Positions 12,501 to 23,885 of a DNA stretch of 64,000 nt are shown in pieces (within the stretch, counting starts at the first letter, position 1; each line of letters begins with the position of its first letter). Source of the DNA: Lantana camara (taxonomy: Eukaryota; Streptophyta; Magnoliopsida; Lamiales; Verbenaceae). The translations under genes and the position numbers were made by a program. Under the pieces are notes generated by a model. That model saw nothing but the letters and a program-made list of their open reading frames with translations, ran no database searches and was not told the origin of the DNA. Where the stretch lies: positions 64,449,501 to 64,513,500 of the forward strand of contig CM074862.1 in NCBI GenBank assembly GCA_037501455.1, written 5' to 3'.

Positions 12501-12854
12501 TAAAGCTAGTTAGGCCCTCGAATCACTTAATAAATAAAACGGTTTATGAACAGTATTAAACGAACTCAAAAACAATTAACGAGCACTTAAACAAGTTCTT
12601 AAAACACGTATTTCATGCATATCAGAAAGTCACATAGTTAGGAGCAAATACAGGGGCATACGGATCAAGAACGGGACCAAACGAGGAAGAAACGTTCAAA
12701 TACGTATTAAAACGTAACAAACAATACAAATAAATATTCAAGTAAACGCATTAGCAATTAAATGAACATTTAAAGGCATAAATAAAATAATTAAATGTGC
12801 ACGTAACACTCTCGATATGGCGTACCTGTACGGCCGGAAGAGCGGGATGTTACA
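9544..12854. repeat. LTR of element C (left, 3' LTR in element orientation)
   Basis: 3311 bp, starting TGTAGCACC and ending GATGTTACA. It aligns along its whole length with 38742-40285 plus 56071-57801. It contains GC-rich dyads (11478-11630) and an A18 tract at 11374-11391 absent from the other copy. No gene is visible; the short open frames it contains are chance. Confidence 0.92.
11478..11630. repeat. GC-rich dyad pairs in LTR C
   Basis: Four imperfect palindromes in two pairs: GTCACGGGCGCGAC and GGTCGCGGCCGTGACC (starts 34 bp apart), then GTCGCGGCCGTGAC and GGTCGCGGTCGTGACC (starts 32 bp apart). The last two are separated by a smaller inverted repeat, CAAAACCTTCATGTTTTG. The equivalent region of the right LTR (about 56420-56580) is degraded. 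Confidence 0.75.
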
Positions 12855-13088
12855 AACTCCCCTCCTTGAAAAGGACCTGTCCTCAGGTTCGCAGTAAGAT
12901 CTTGAACGACAATTGGAACGAAGTCCAACTCTAAATCCCGCCACAAGACTCGAGGAAAGTCTTTAACCTTAAAGATCTTCTCCTTCCGACCACGAAACTC
13001 TCGAAACTCATCGGACAACCACCCCATAAGGTAACCCCGTACCTCAACAAGAACAAGGCGTCTTCAAAAGTCCGCTAGGCAACCTCGA
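12855..13088 (-). other. Element C internal remnant with polypurine tract
   Basis: Immediately inside the left LTR is AACTCCCCTCCTTGAAAAGG, which on the minus strand is the purine tract that primes plus-strand DNA synthesis. The remaining 210 bp resembles the end of a gypsy internal region but has no clear reading frame. It stops where block A begins (TGTAGGGCC at 13089, preceded by CTCGA). Confidence 0.7.
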
Positions 13089-16000
13089 TGTAGGGCCCGG
13101 GACGTTAGATCGCCACATCCCCCGTACTAGAGCTCAGTTCATATACGAAATGGATGATCCGTATACACACTAAGCAATAGTTAACGGGAGACAAGTAAAA
13201 GACTATCCTAGCTAGGCGGAACTTGTCCCTGTACCAAGCAATCAAATACAATAGAGTGCGGAAGCATAGTAAGGAAATTAACCTCTGTCCGTCAAGAAAA
13301 CTATGACTTCATCAAGATAACAAGCCACCTGTCCTGATCGTAATATTAACATATGGTTTCAAAACCAAACATTCAGCATAGTATGTAGGATAATGTACAA
13401 TAGCCAACACGGCTCAAAATAGATATAAGTATGCTAGTGTATGCATATCAACAATACGAGTCTACAGCCAGACCTAAAACGTGACTTTAGACACAGCCTG
13501 ACCTTTCCGCCTAGCTGAATCTGCAAAAACTGAAAAAAAAAAATAACGGGGAGGGGTCAGTCTCTAGAAGACTGAGTGAGAAAGGGCATATATAATATAG
13601 ACACACGTTTCAAGCAAGCCATAATCCCCAAATAGAGTTTTATAATGCAGTTCCCGAGCGGGTAAGAAAAGACTACAACAAGATTCGAGATTAAGACAAC
13701 CAGATTAAAGTTAATTACAATTTCAGGCGTGCAGTGGCCCGACGAGTGAGGGCAAGGATCTCCAACCATATCTCCCGACAGTGTACAGTAAATTGATTTC
13801 AATTTAAGAGTTATCAGGTATCAGTTAATACAAAGCAATCAGGAACAAGCAAGCAATCCCTTCTTCCTCCAAGGCGATGGACGGGTTTGCAAGGCCCAAA
13901 CCATCCAGGACAGGACGAGCATCAGGTACATGAATCCTATGCTCGGGACTCCCATCTCCCACCAACCTCCTGGTGGAATCAGGTCGACTCTATAGCTTCT
14001 TCAATAAACGCTGATTTTCGATCAAGTTTTGAATGACTTTCTAGTCAGAAAGTTCCTGCGTTTCGGATATGAAGTCTCATTCGAAGCTTTAGAATTCGGA
14101 GAAAGAAGAAGCATGGCATGAGATAGGCGGCGGAAAAAACAAGGCTAGGATACAGTTAGAAACATTTTGATTCTGGGTTTTTAGATGTTGTCTATTTCTT
14201 AAGTAAAAAAGAAGAAACTATAAATAATACCACTTTTCCTTTTCCACGATTTGACCACCACTATCTACCCAACGAGTCCTAGTTGATCTAAAAAATCCAA
14301 ACTGGGAACTGTATCTACCCCAGAAAACCCTCTATCTCCAAGCCCCTTTACTAGGTTGGCAAGCTTTGATACAGGACGGAATCGATATAAGAGCTAGCCG
14401 TCGGTCCTTGCCTTCCCGGTTTACTCATTACGCGAACCCCAGGGCCCCAAGAACAGTGCATGGCAGGACTCGCCAAAACAGGGCAGGTTCATGAAAGCAT
14501 TTTCAGGAGTTGGAAAAGGGTTTATTTTCACATGAAAACATTTACTCGTTTTGGAAATCAATACTAGATATAATATACTTTTGTCTAAAATTAGTACATA
14601 AGGGCTGTAGGGTGGTAATAGCTAGAACGAAAACCTCACCTTATAATTTCCACAAAAGTTGAGAGTGTGTGCAACCTACGCGGCTTGATCCTGCTCAACT
14701 GGGGAACCACCTGTTCAAAGAGGAAATGACACGTGAACTTGGACTCGATCATGAACTAGTTACGACGCACGGCGTGAAAATAAATGTAATGATGCGTGTA
14801 TGTAGCCAATGACATGATAGCATGGTATACTTGTGTTCGAAGTACATGATCATGTGTAAAACGGACAATTAATCATCAATCAATAGCCTACGATGGCACA
14901 TACAACATTTTAAATCAAAAAGCACCCAAATATATCAGATTTATAACATTAATCTAATGTATTTCATTTAGCAATTAGGTTTAAGAAAGCTTGTATTTAA
15001 ATTTCTGGTAATTACACTTACACCCCCTGAGGTTCAAGTGCTTAACAAGACCTATAATATCCAAACAAATCCAATCGAACATAACTATTTTCAAACCTTT
15101 ATGCATCACACAACATATAAGGGACATGTATTTGGTTAAAAGTTGGAAGATAACATTCTAAGGGCAAGGTAATGGCTACGTGAAATGCATGAAAACACAG
15201 CTCATGAACTAATTCTCAAACAGTCACATTGTGCAGAAACTTTCTGGACGTACATGTTATTGAAAAATCGCGATATCTCATTGCTTAGATGCTATTTTAA
15301 TGATCCGTAAAATTCCTAGTAAACTAGACACACTGTACTTTAACATGGTATAATCCTCTGATCACGGATGTTTGTATATAAAGGCAGATTTCAGTGTAAA
15401 ACTGGAACAGAACAGCAACTCTTGTGTTGTGACACGTTTGAAAGAAAAATTTCGTTACCATATCAAACGAAGTCGAAAAATTCTGAATTTTTGTAGGTAT
15501 ACTCCAGACACATATAAGAATACCCATGTAAAACAGTTTCGAAAAATTCTAAGGTTTACTTATTCTGCTCGGGATGCAGTTCCAGATCAGAAAAATAGGG
15601 TAAAACAGGGGACTGCGGTATTTTTCGGGATTTTTTCGGGGTATCAAACGGACTCGGATGAACACGAAAGTTTACGGAGAGAGACCTGAATATGTGAGGA
15701 ATATGCAGTTAAAATAGTTTCGAAAAATAAGGTCGCACGTGTTCGGAATTCACGTTCGAAGTCACTGCACAAATCGTGACAGCACCATAACTCACACGTA
15801 TATCATTTCTAAACTTTCAAATTGTACAAACTCACAGAGATTCAGACTCTTTAACATAAAAACCATCAGATTTCCTCATGCTATCCAGCTATGATTCACG
15901 TACTTCGCCATGAAAATTGACAAATTCATTCAAGACAATGGCTGCTTAACTCTAGGATGCAAGGTTCTAAGATTTTCATGTTTTGCTAACTTCCAGCACG

Positions 16001-16723
16001 TCTTAGATCATTCTCAGCTCATAAAACTCATTTATCATGATCAAATATTATCAATTCTAACATATATTTGCAGGAACTTCATCACTCTATCATGTTTAAA
16101 TCTATCCGCACATATATAACATATATACACACCATATTAGCTTTTAAGTGGAAAAAGTAAGGCTAAAGTAGATTGCTACCTGTTGTAGCTGCTGAAATTC
16201 GAGAGAAGGGAGAGCTAGCTAAGTGCTGCTGCTCGTGGTGTGTGTGATGGAGGGAAGAGAGGAAGATGATGATGAGTTAGGGTGGTTTATTATGGTGATT
16301 TGCGTTTGCCGTGGGAGATGGCAAAATGAGAAATGGAGAAAATGAAATTTTGCTTCTTCTTATGTTTGATAAATTAAATACAAGGCTTGGGAAATCATTT
16401 AAAAAAAAGCAAAGAGACACGTGTAGTGCATTGGAGAGACGTCAGCAAATTTATCTTTTAAATTGAAATTTAATCCTTCTAAAATTAAATTGAAGCAATT
16501 CTTACCTCCAATTTTGTGGAAGAATTCACTTATGTCCAATTAGTCTTTCTTCCTTTATTTATTTATTTGTTTTCCAAATTATGCAAACATTTTCACTTTA
16601 GCACATAATTCACCAAATTAAGTTTCGTTAAATAATTAGGGATACGAATTGTAAGTGGCGAAAACAAGAAATTAAACTCCCACGTACTGTATACCTAACT
16701 TCAAGAAAATACGGGGCGTCACA
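13089..16723. repeat. LTR of element A (left)
   Basis: 3635 bp, TGTAGGGCC... to ...GGGGCGTCACA, aligning end to end with 31469-35102 at roughly 95% by eye. It contains the LTR stem-loops at 13876-13905 and 13959-13976 that are shared with other gypsy families. No gene is visible inside. Confidence 0.93.
13876..13976. other. Two conserved LTR stem-loops (element A copy)
   Basis: Stem-loop 1 has outer arms GATGG/CCATC around GGGTTTGCAAGGCCC. Stem-loop 2 has arms CCACCA/TGGTGG around the loop ACCTCC (13959-13976). Counterparts with altered but still pairing arms are present in families D, F and G, so they look like conserved structure. The element is transcribed from the minus strand, where the loop of stem-loop 2 reads GGAGGT. 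Confidence 0.55.
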
Positions 16724-18347
16724 ACCTCCCTCCCTTAAAAGAATCTGGTCCCCAGATTCCTTGCTCTGGCGGGAATAACTCTGGGTGAAACTTTCTCATC
16801 TTGTCCTCGGTTTCCCAAGTGGCTTCTTCTGATTTATCGCAACTCCACAAGACCTTTACCATGGGAATTCGTCGGTTTCTCAATTCTTGAAATTTTCTAT
16901 CCAATATTTTCACCGGTTTCTGAACAAAAGTCAAGTCCGATCCAAGTTGTGCTTCTTCAACTGGGAGGATTGCTGAGTCGTCGGGATAGTACTTCCGAAG
17001 TTGAGAGATATGAAAAACTTTATGTATCCCTGTAAGACTTGGTGGTAGGTCCAACCGATACGCTATTTCACCAACTCTTTCCAAGATCTCAAAAGGACCT
17101 ATGTAACGAGGGTTCAACTTTTCTCCGTTGCTAATTCGAGCGAATCCTTTTCGTGGTGAACCCTTTAAGAATACACGGTCCCCAACCTCAAATTCGAGGT
17201 TCCTTCTTCGTCGGTCGGCAAAGCTTTTCTGACGGTCTTGAGCTGTCTTCATGCGATGTTGTATGATCTTAACCTTCTCAATGGCATCTTGAACAAACTT
17301 AGTGGCAACTCCTCTTTTTACACCACCTTCCTTGGTCCATCTCCAATCCTCGAGATCAAAGAATAATGGTGATCTGCACTTCCTGCCGTAAAGAGCCTCG
17401 TATGGCGCCACCCCTATCGAAGCTTGGTAGCTATTATTGTAAGCAAACTCGATCAGATGTAGCTGTTTGTCCCACGTGCCCTGAAAATCCAATACACAGG
17501 CTCTGAGCATGTCTTCAAGGTATTTGATTAACCTCTCGGACTGACCATCTATCTGCGGGTGCGAAGCTGTGCTAAAATTAAGTTTGGAGCCCAAATAATC
17601 TTTTAAATCTTGCCATAACTTCGACGTTAACCTCGGATCTCTGTCTGACACAATGCTAACTGGAATTCCATGAAGCTTCACGATCTCACTGTAATATATC
17701 TCGACTAACTTGCTTACTTTATCGAGACCACCTCTAACCTTGGGTCAGCTAGACACAAAGTCCATTGTTACATGTTCCCACTTCCATTCTGGGATAGGCA
17801 AAGGTTGTAACAAGCCTCCAGGCTTTTGGTGTTCAGCTTTCACCTGTTGACACATCTGACAATGCCTCACATAATTCGTAACGTCCCGTTTCATCCCATG
17901 CCACCAATAGTATTGCTTTAGATCTCGATACATCTTGTTACCCCCAGGATGGACTGAATAAGCCGATTTGTGTGCTACGTTAAGAATAGTACGTTGTAGT
18001 TCCTTTGGTACACAAACTTGAGCCCTATGCCTGAATACCCCTGATTCATCAAACCTGAACTTCGATGTTGGATCAACACGGGATCTCTCAACTTTTTTTT
18101 GAATCCATGGATCGTTGGCCTGAGCTTCAATTATTCTCTGTTTCAAATCGGGTTGCACTGTGATGTTTGCAATACGGGCTTTCAACACAACAAGGTTGCT
18201 TCGATCTCTAGAGTCAATCTTCAAGTTAGATATGCTAGCCTTCCTGCTTAGCGCATCCGCGACCACGTTGGCTTTACCCGGATGGTAATGTATAGAGCAA
18301 TCGTAGTCTTCGAGAAACTCCATCCAACGATGTTGTCTTATATTCAA
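16719..18347 (-). pseudogene. Element A integrase with chromodomain-like tail (broken)
   Basis: In order on the minus strand: end of RNase H and tether ([19 protein letters not shown]), an H2C2 zinc finger ([18 protein letters not shown], then [11 protein letters not shown]), part of the catalytic core ([34 protein letters not shown]), the GPFEILERVGEIAYRLDLP module, and a C-terminal chromodomain-like part (KSEEATWETEDKMRKFHPELF). Near 17733 an in-frame deletion of about 66 bp, relative to B, removes the segment with the first catalytic Asp of D,D35E. A stop at 17745-17747 lies just before it. The last codons run through the purine tract into the LTR edge (stop at 16719-16721). It cannot encode active integrase. 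Confidence 0.9.
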
Positions 18348-18389
18348 CTCTTTTTGTGTGAATAAATACTTGAGGCTCTTGTGGTCGGA

Positions 18390-19593
18390 CTAAATTTCAA
18401 AGGAGACACCGTAAAAGTAGTGGCGCCATTTAGCCAATGCAAAGATGATGGCTGCAAGCTCGAGATCATGAGTAGAATAGTTTTTCTCATGATCTTTCAG
18501 CTTTCTAGAGGCATAGGCAATTACTTTACCGTTCTGCATCAAAACACACCCTAGTCCTTCATTTGAAGCGTCGATGTACACTGTATATCCCTCAGAACCT
18601 TCCGGAAGGGCTAATACTGGTGCTGAAGTTAACTTGTCCTTTAGTTATCGAAAGCTTTCATCCCAAGCCTCATCCCACTTGAATTTTGCATCCTTCTTAG
18701 TCAGTTTAATCAACGGGGCAATGATCTTGGAGAAGTCCTTCACGAACCTTCGATAATACCCTGCTAAACCCAAGAAACTCCTGATTTCAGAGGCGCTCTT
18801 CGGTTGTCCCCACTGTATCACTGTTTCAACTTTAGATGGATCAACCTCCACTCCATTCCAGATACTATATGCGCCAAGAAAGTGACTCGGTCAATCCAAA
18901 ACTCGCATTTGCTAAACTTAGCAACCAATTGATGTTTCTTGAGAGCCTCCAAAACTAACTTTAGATGCTGGGCATGTTCTTCGGGAGACCTTGAATACAC
19001 TAGGATATCGTCGATGAAAATTCCACAAATTTGTCGAGGTATGGACGAAAGATTCTGTGCATCATGTCCATAAAGGCTGCAGGGGCATTGGTTAGTCCAA
19101 ATAGCATGATAACAAATTCATAATGCCCATACCGAGTATTAAATCCCGTCTTCGGAATATCTTCTTCTCGAATTCACAGCTGGTAGTACCCCTGACGAAG
19201 ATCGAGCTTTGAATAGACCTTAGAACCCTGAAGTAGGTCGAAAAGTTCCTCGATATGTGGGAGGGGATACTTATTCTGGATCGTCATCCGGTTTAACTCG
19301 CGGTAATCGATACACAATCTTAAGGTCCCATCTTTCTTCTTAACAAATAGAACTGGTACGCCCCAAGGTGACATACTCGGCCGATTATACCCACAAGACA
19401 AAAGTTCATCAAGCTGAGTCTTTAACTCCTTCAACTCAGCCGGAGCCATACGGTAGGGGGACTTCGAGTAAGGCTCTGCTCCCGGGAATAAATCAATCAC
19501 AAACTCGATTTCTCGATCTGAAGGTAAAGATCCCAAACTCTCGGGGAAAACTTTAAGGTAATCCTTCACTATATCTGTCTCTTCAAGCTTCAC
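18390..19593 (-). pseudogene. Element A reverse transcriptase-RNase H (broken)
   Basis: Ty3/gypsy reverse transcriptase segments are clear: [60 protein letters not shown], then [37 protein letters not shown], and the RNase H part [20 protein letters not shown] with [19 protein letters not shown] stop at 19174-19176 (context Arg CGA to TGA) and frameshifts between about 18850 and 19170 and near 18650 break it. The catalytic FIDD region near 19010 falls in a frameshifted part. B and F have the same domains in better condition. Confidence 0.9.
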
Positions 19594-20157
19594 CTAATCT
19601 TTTGGTCTATTTAGAAGGTAGGCTATATACCCTGTAGCTCCCCTACAAACAAATTTCTTGGCTTCGGTGTATGAAAGAAGCGGCAAATTCTTTACTCTCT
19701 CACCTACAAATATCGTTGTATCCAGTTGTAACTTCTTAGCATGGCAATAAATTATGGCTCGGTGCTTGAATAACCAATCCATACCCAAGATGACACCATA
19801 TCTGCTCATAAGCATCTCGATGAAGTTCGCTCAGTACTCACGACCCTCAATACACACCGAAACATCTCTAAACACCCGATTTATCTCTAAACTCCCCCCC
19901 ATGGGGGAACTAACCACATAACAAGTAGAAGTACACACAACAGGCAAAGTCAAAGAGGCAACTAAAGCATACGAAATAAAGAATTGCGTGGCCCCTGGAT
20001 CAAAGAATGCATGTACGTTCATGCCATGAATGCATATAGTACCTTCAACAGCGGCAGCAGGATCGATCTCTGCATTCTGCTCTTCACCCTCAAGGGCATA
20101 TGCACGGGCTCAAACCAACTGCCTTGGTCCTCCACACTGTTGTCCTCGTTTCTTTGG
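19594..20157 (-). pseudogene. Element A aspartic protease and linker (broken)
   Basis: The frame of gag continues into a retroviral-type aspartic protease: AFFDPGATQFFISYALVASL carries the active-site Asp in a D-P-G-A context. It is followed by a flap-like region (VVSSPMGGSLEINRVF) and GVILGMDWLFKHRAIIYC, which is typical of plant gypsy protease ends. Stops at 19594-19596 and 19831-19833 and two in the gag-protease linker interrupt it. Element F also has D-P-G-A, so Pro here is a feature of this group and not a new mutation. Confidence 0.85.
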
Positions 20158-21126
20158 TCAAGTATCAACCTTGTGGTCTGCCCGACCACAGACCAAGCAT
20201 AAGCCTAAACGGCGTCTACAGTCATCCCAAGTGTGGGTTGGGAGCCCACAGTGAGTACATGGTGGCCGTTCTTGTGTTGGTGGCAAAGCTGGTGGAGCAT
20301 TCCACGTCATTCGGGACTTTTTCCCTTGACCATTAGGAGGTTGAGCTGGCTGAAATATGGGCCTCTTACCCATTCCTAAGCCTGAACCCGATCCTGGTCG
20401 TGACCCGGAGTGAAAATTCCTTGCTTTCCCTTTCATTACCCTCGCCTCGACCATCGAAGCCTTTGTAGTGGCCTTGGCCCAAGTACTAACATTTGATACT
20501 GCCATAATATCTTGGATCTCTTCTCGAAGGCCTGATACAAATTGCAAAGCCTTTAACCTATCATCACTGGAAATGTGTGGGGCATATGGCGCCAGACGAT
20601 TGAACTCAACAACATAATCAGACACGGTCCTCCCTCCTTGCTTCAAGTCCAGAAATTCCCGTAGCCTGCGATCACGTGCCACTTGCAGTATATAGTTGTT
20701 CTTGAACTCTCTGATAAACACATCCCAAGTAAGTTCCTCCTGGGTGGCCAGAAGCCGCACCTTAACACTGTTCCACCAATTCTTAGCTTGGCCCTGTAGG
20801 AGGAAAACTGTATATTGGGCCACTTCCTGTGGGCTGCAAGGGCATACCACGAAGATCACTTCAATCTCAGCAAGCCAATGCTCGGCCTTCAGATCATCCC
20901 CACCGATGAATTTGGGAGGATTATAGCTACGAAACTCTCGGTGAGCGGGTGTAATGTGCCCACCTTCTTGAGCTCCTGTGGGTAGATTTTGTTGTCGATT
21001 GCGATTCTGAAAATATATAAACATCTCGTTCATGAAATCTTCCCGATTGAATTGAGGTGGTAGCGAATGCTCGCGACGATGTCGACGTGCGGGAGATCGT
21101 TCATGGTGTTGTCTGTGGTGAGGCAT
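20158..21126 (-). pseudogene. Element A gag
   Basis: 322 codons from ATG 21126 (MPHHRQHHERSPARRHRREH) to a TGA at 20158-20160. It has a basic N-terminus, the retrotransposon gag fold (FRSYNPPKFIGGDDLKAEHW; AKNWWNSVKVR; FLDLKQGGRTVSDYVVEFNR) and a zinc knuckle CTHCGLPTHTWDDC (CX2CX4HX4C) near the end. A second knuckle (CLVCGRADHKVDT) lacks its last Cys. Gag forms the virus-like particle and packages element RNA. The stop separates gag from protease; in F the same junction is open, so here it is most likely a mutation. Confidence 0.9.
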
Positions 21127-21302
21127 CCTGTAAATAAAACACTAAGAGAATGCATGTCGACGTTAGAATATGCAATGAAGTGCAATTAAATGTATCAAAT
21201 ATAAATAAAGCACATTCATCATGTAATTCAGCGAATTAATGAAAGATATCAAGTTGACACTTAGTTTCCTAAGCCATACGACCTAGACTGACATGACACG
21301 AC
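21127..21302 (-). other. Element A leader, part next to gag
   Basis: Non-coding 5' leader of element A, cut at 21302 by copia E and continuing at 31417. ACGAC precedes E (21298-21302) and ACAAC follows it (31417-31421), a target duplication with one mismatch. Confidence 0.8.
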
Positions 21303-22450
21303 TGTTAGGAATAGTGTCCTAGAAAGCCGATTGTATATCCGCTTTGTGCTTTTCCTTATTGTAATCACAGACAATCTTTGAATGAAATAACGAATTGAGG
21401 CAACACTTCTTTATATGCTCTTGTTTGGTATGCGTTTACTTTAGCTGTGCATGTATGAGAACTCCCCTAATCCTGATGACTTTAGGACTCTACCATTTAG
21501 GTGAAATGGTTCATGAAACGAGCCCTATATCACATAAGTCATGATTAGTAAAATACTCCAAGCCGATGAGTCCTACAGACAGTGGGAGTGTCAACCTGAC
21601 TCCTCTAAGGCTTGCTTGTGGGATCACGCCCTTAAGAAGGACCACCTTGTTTCATGGAGGTGCAAAGTGTATAGTTGATACGTGCGTGATACATAAGGGT
21701 GCTTACTTTAACAAGTAAGTTCACTGAGGTGACCCGTGTGAGAACATTCCTAAATGGGAAAGGAAGTTTCTATTTCAGGAAATGGAAACTTCCAGATTAG
21801 GAAATATCTCACGAGTCATTGATGTGATTAATTGATCCTTAGACTTGAGGTTCCTTGTCACTTTATGAGTTAACTATTTAGTCTTAGGTATAAGCTTTAA
21901 AGGGTGTCGCCTTAGACAACTGATTCAAGGCTTATGCTGGGGCTGCACAAGTGACTCATGAAAGTGAATGAGAATCAAGATAGGACCTACACTTGCATTT
22001 GCAAGGTGATCTCTTATTGTGTAAGTCATTCATATGCCATATGGAGTCCTTGGCCAAGGCAGTAGATCAAGACATCAAGAAAAGGGTTTCTTGGATTGAG
22101 ATCAAATGGATATGAAATGCACTTAGCTTTAAGACCGGATTATTAGGGTTCTGATTATTCCCTTGCCCTAGATCTTGGTTGAGAGATAGTAAGTAGGAGG
22201 ATTGTATCTCACATGAATCAATGACTTAAAGGTTCTGTCGAATCTGAACATTCCAATTCAGCTAGGGGTTAAACACCTGTTGCTAGACTATGGTCGTTTA
22301 ATCTGTGGACTGATTAATTAATTAATGAATTAATTAATTGGGGTCACTGCTAATTGAATTGAGAACCTAGAGGGTCACACACAACAACTTGGTTACATGA
22401 GTTGAGGCTTAAAAATGATTAAACGAGTTAATCGAGCCTAAGGGGTTCCA

Positions 22451-22519
22451 CACGTGTGAAATCACAAGTGTGGCTCACGTGATTGGACACGTGTCATTAA
22501 GACACGTGTGCCACACGTG
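22451..22519 (+). promoter_or_regulatory. G-box cluster in U3 of copia E
   Basis: Five CACGTG motifs at 22451, 22476, 22488, 22503 and 22514 within 69 bp. The right LTR has a sixth in place of CAAGTG. Several are embedded in longer palindromes such as CACACGTGTG. G-boxes bind bZIP/bHLH factors in light, stress and ABA responses; the cluster is a probable enhancer of retrotransposon transcription. Confidence 0.65.
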
Positions 22520-22839
22520 ATTATGTGATGTTAAATAATTAATGTGTTAATTATTTAATAGACTTTGGTTTAATTTTGAATTAAAAAGAAAGTCTAATTT
22601 TGGAGAAAATAATCTAGTTAATTAATTACGAATTAATTAATTAGATAAAAATAAGTTATTTATTTTATAATAAATAAAGTATAAAATTATCCAAAAATAG
22701 TTTGGATATTTTTAGCTCTCTTAAAAGTTGACTAGGATTAGAATTCAAAGTCAAAATTGGAAAATACTTGATAATCAAGTAATAGGAGAGAGAGGAACCA
22801 AATCCTTGTCCAACAAGGATTTGGATCGGCACTCCCTCC

Positions 22840-22865
22840 TATATATAGGGGAGCTCGAGCTCCCC
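22840..22865 (+). promoter_or_regulatory. TATA box and abutting 18-bp palindrome, copia E 5' LTR
   Basis: TATATATA (22840-22847) is followed at once by the perfect palindrome GGGGAGCTCGAGCTCCCC (22848-22865). The arrangement is identical in the right LTR at 31021-31046. The TATA box is the likely core promoter. The palindrome lies where initiation is expected and may place a hairpin at the RNA 5' end. Confidence 0.7.
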
Positions 22866-23499
22866 TTTAGAGCTAATAGACAATTCTTTTGGTTCATGTG
22901 TTGAACACCTTCCATTCTCCAAGATTATATTAAACCCTAGGTTAAGCCTAAACACTAACTAGAGAACTAGCATCCTTACTAGTTAGATTGTGATCAAGTT
23001 GGTGGACTTTCTCTAGAGACTTCAAGTTAGAAGTTTGAAGATTCGAGCTTTACCAAGGAGAGGGGATCAAGCCGCGAGAAAAGCGTTCTTGGGTGGCTTG
23101 AAACGCTTCAAGAAAGAATAAAAGAAAAGTAAGTTTTCTATCTTTACGAATTTGGTTACACGATTCCGAGTTCAAGATCCTTTTGTTGGGAAAATTTTTT
23201 AAATTCCGCTGCTTTCTGATTTGTGTTTTCCAACATGTGGTATCAGAGCCACCTCGTTAATCGTGTTTCTGATTCGTCTCAATTATACTGAATTTTGTAG
23301 AAATTCTTAGGCTTGATGCGATTGAGTATTTGTAATTGTTTTAGAAAGCCTGAATTACGAAACTGTATTTTTTCCTGAAAGTTTCTGAAAATTGGTTTTT
23401 GCAAAAATTAATTTTTGAAAACAATTTTAGATTTGAAATTGTATAAACTGTTTTTGGATTTCTTGGATTGGTTTTGCTTTTGAACGAAAACACGAAATG

Positions 23500-23885
23500 A
23501 AAACCCGGATCACGATGAACACGCAAAACCCCGCGCGCGAAGGCGTCGCGCGCGCGGGCTTCGCGCGCCACCCTCCCGCAACCGCGCGGGAGGCCCTCCC
23601 GGGCGTGCCGCCCGTCGCCGCCCAGGCTTGGCCGGGACAGACCGGCCAGTCGCCCAGCACCTCACGCACGCCTGTGCGGGAGCCTTCCGGGCGTGCCTAG
23701 GCGGCCGAGACTGGCCGCCCACCCCGCCCGCATGCTTGCGGGAAAGCCGCGCCCAGCAGCGCGCAGCTTGCGCGCGCAGCGAGGGCACTCGCGCGGCCTT
23801 GGCCGGGCGCTGTGCGCGTCTGTAGCGCGCGCGCGCGGGCCGCGTGCGTGCGGTCTTCTCCGCGTACGGGTCCCGTTTTCGCGAT
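23500..23885 (+). other. GC-rich CpG island in copia E leader
   Basis: About 385 bp made almost entirely of CG, GC, CCG and GGC words (GCGCGCG, GGCCGGG), flanked by AT-rich sequence on both sides. Such composition is unlike any other part of the window. It may be a structured leader element, a CpG methylation platform or a captured sequence; no protein family is recognised in either strand. Confidence 0.7.

Larger units (their letters stand above)
21303..23235 (+). repeat. 5' LTR of copia E
   Basis: 1933 bp, TG...CA. U3 holds a G-box cluster (22451-22519), a 9-bp-arm hairpin (AAATCCTTG/CAAGGATTT, 22800-22822), a TATA box (22840) and a palindrome directly after it. Transcription of the element probably starts shortly after 22870. 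It differs from the 3' LTR at scattered single bases only. Confidence 0.95.

Noticed and set aside
13084..13088. CTCGA as a proven target duplication for block A/B
   Set aside because: The right LTR of the block is missing and no CTCGA adjoins the right boundary near 37929.
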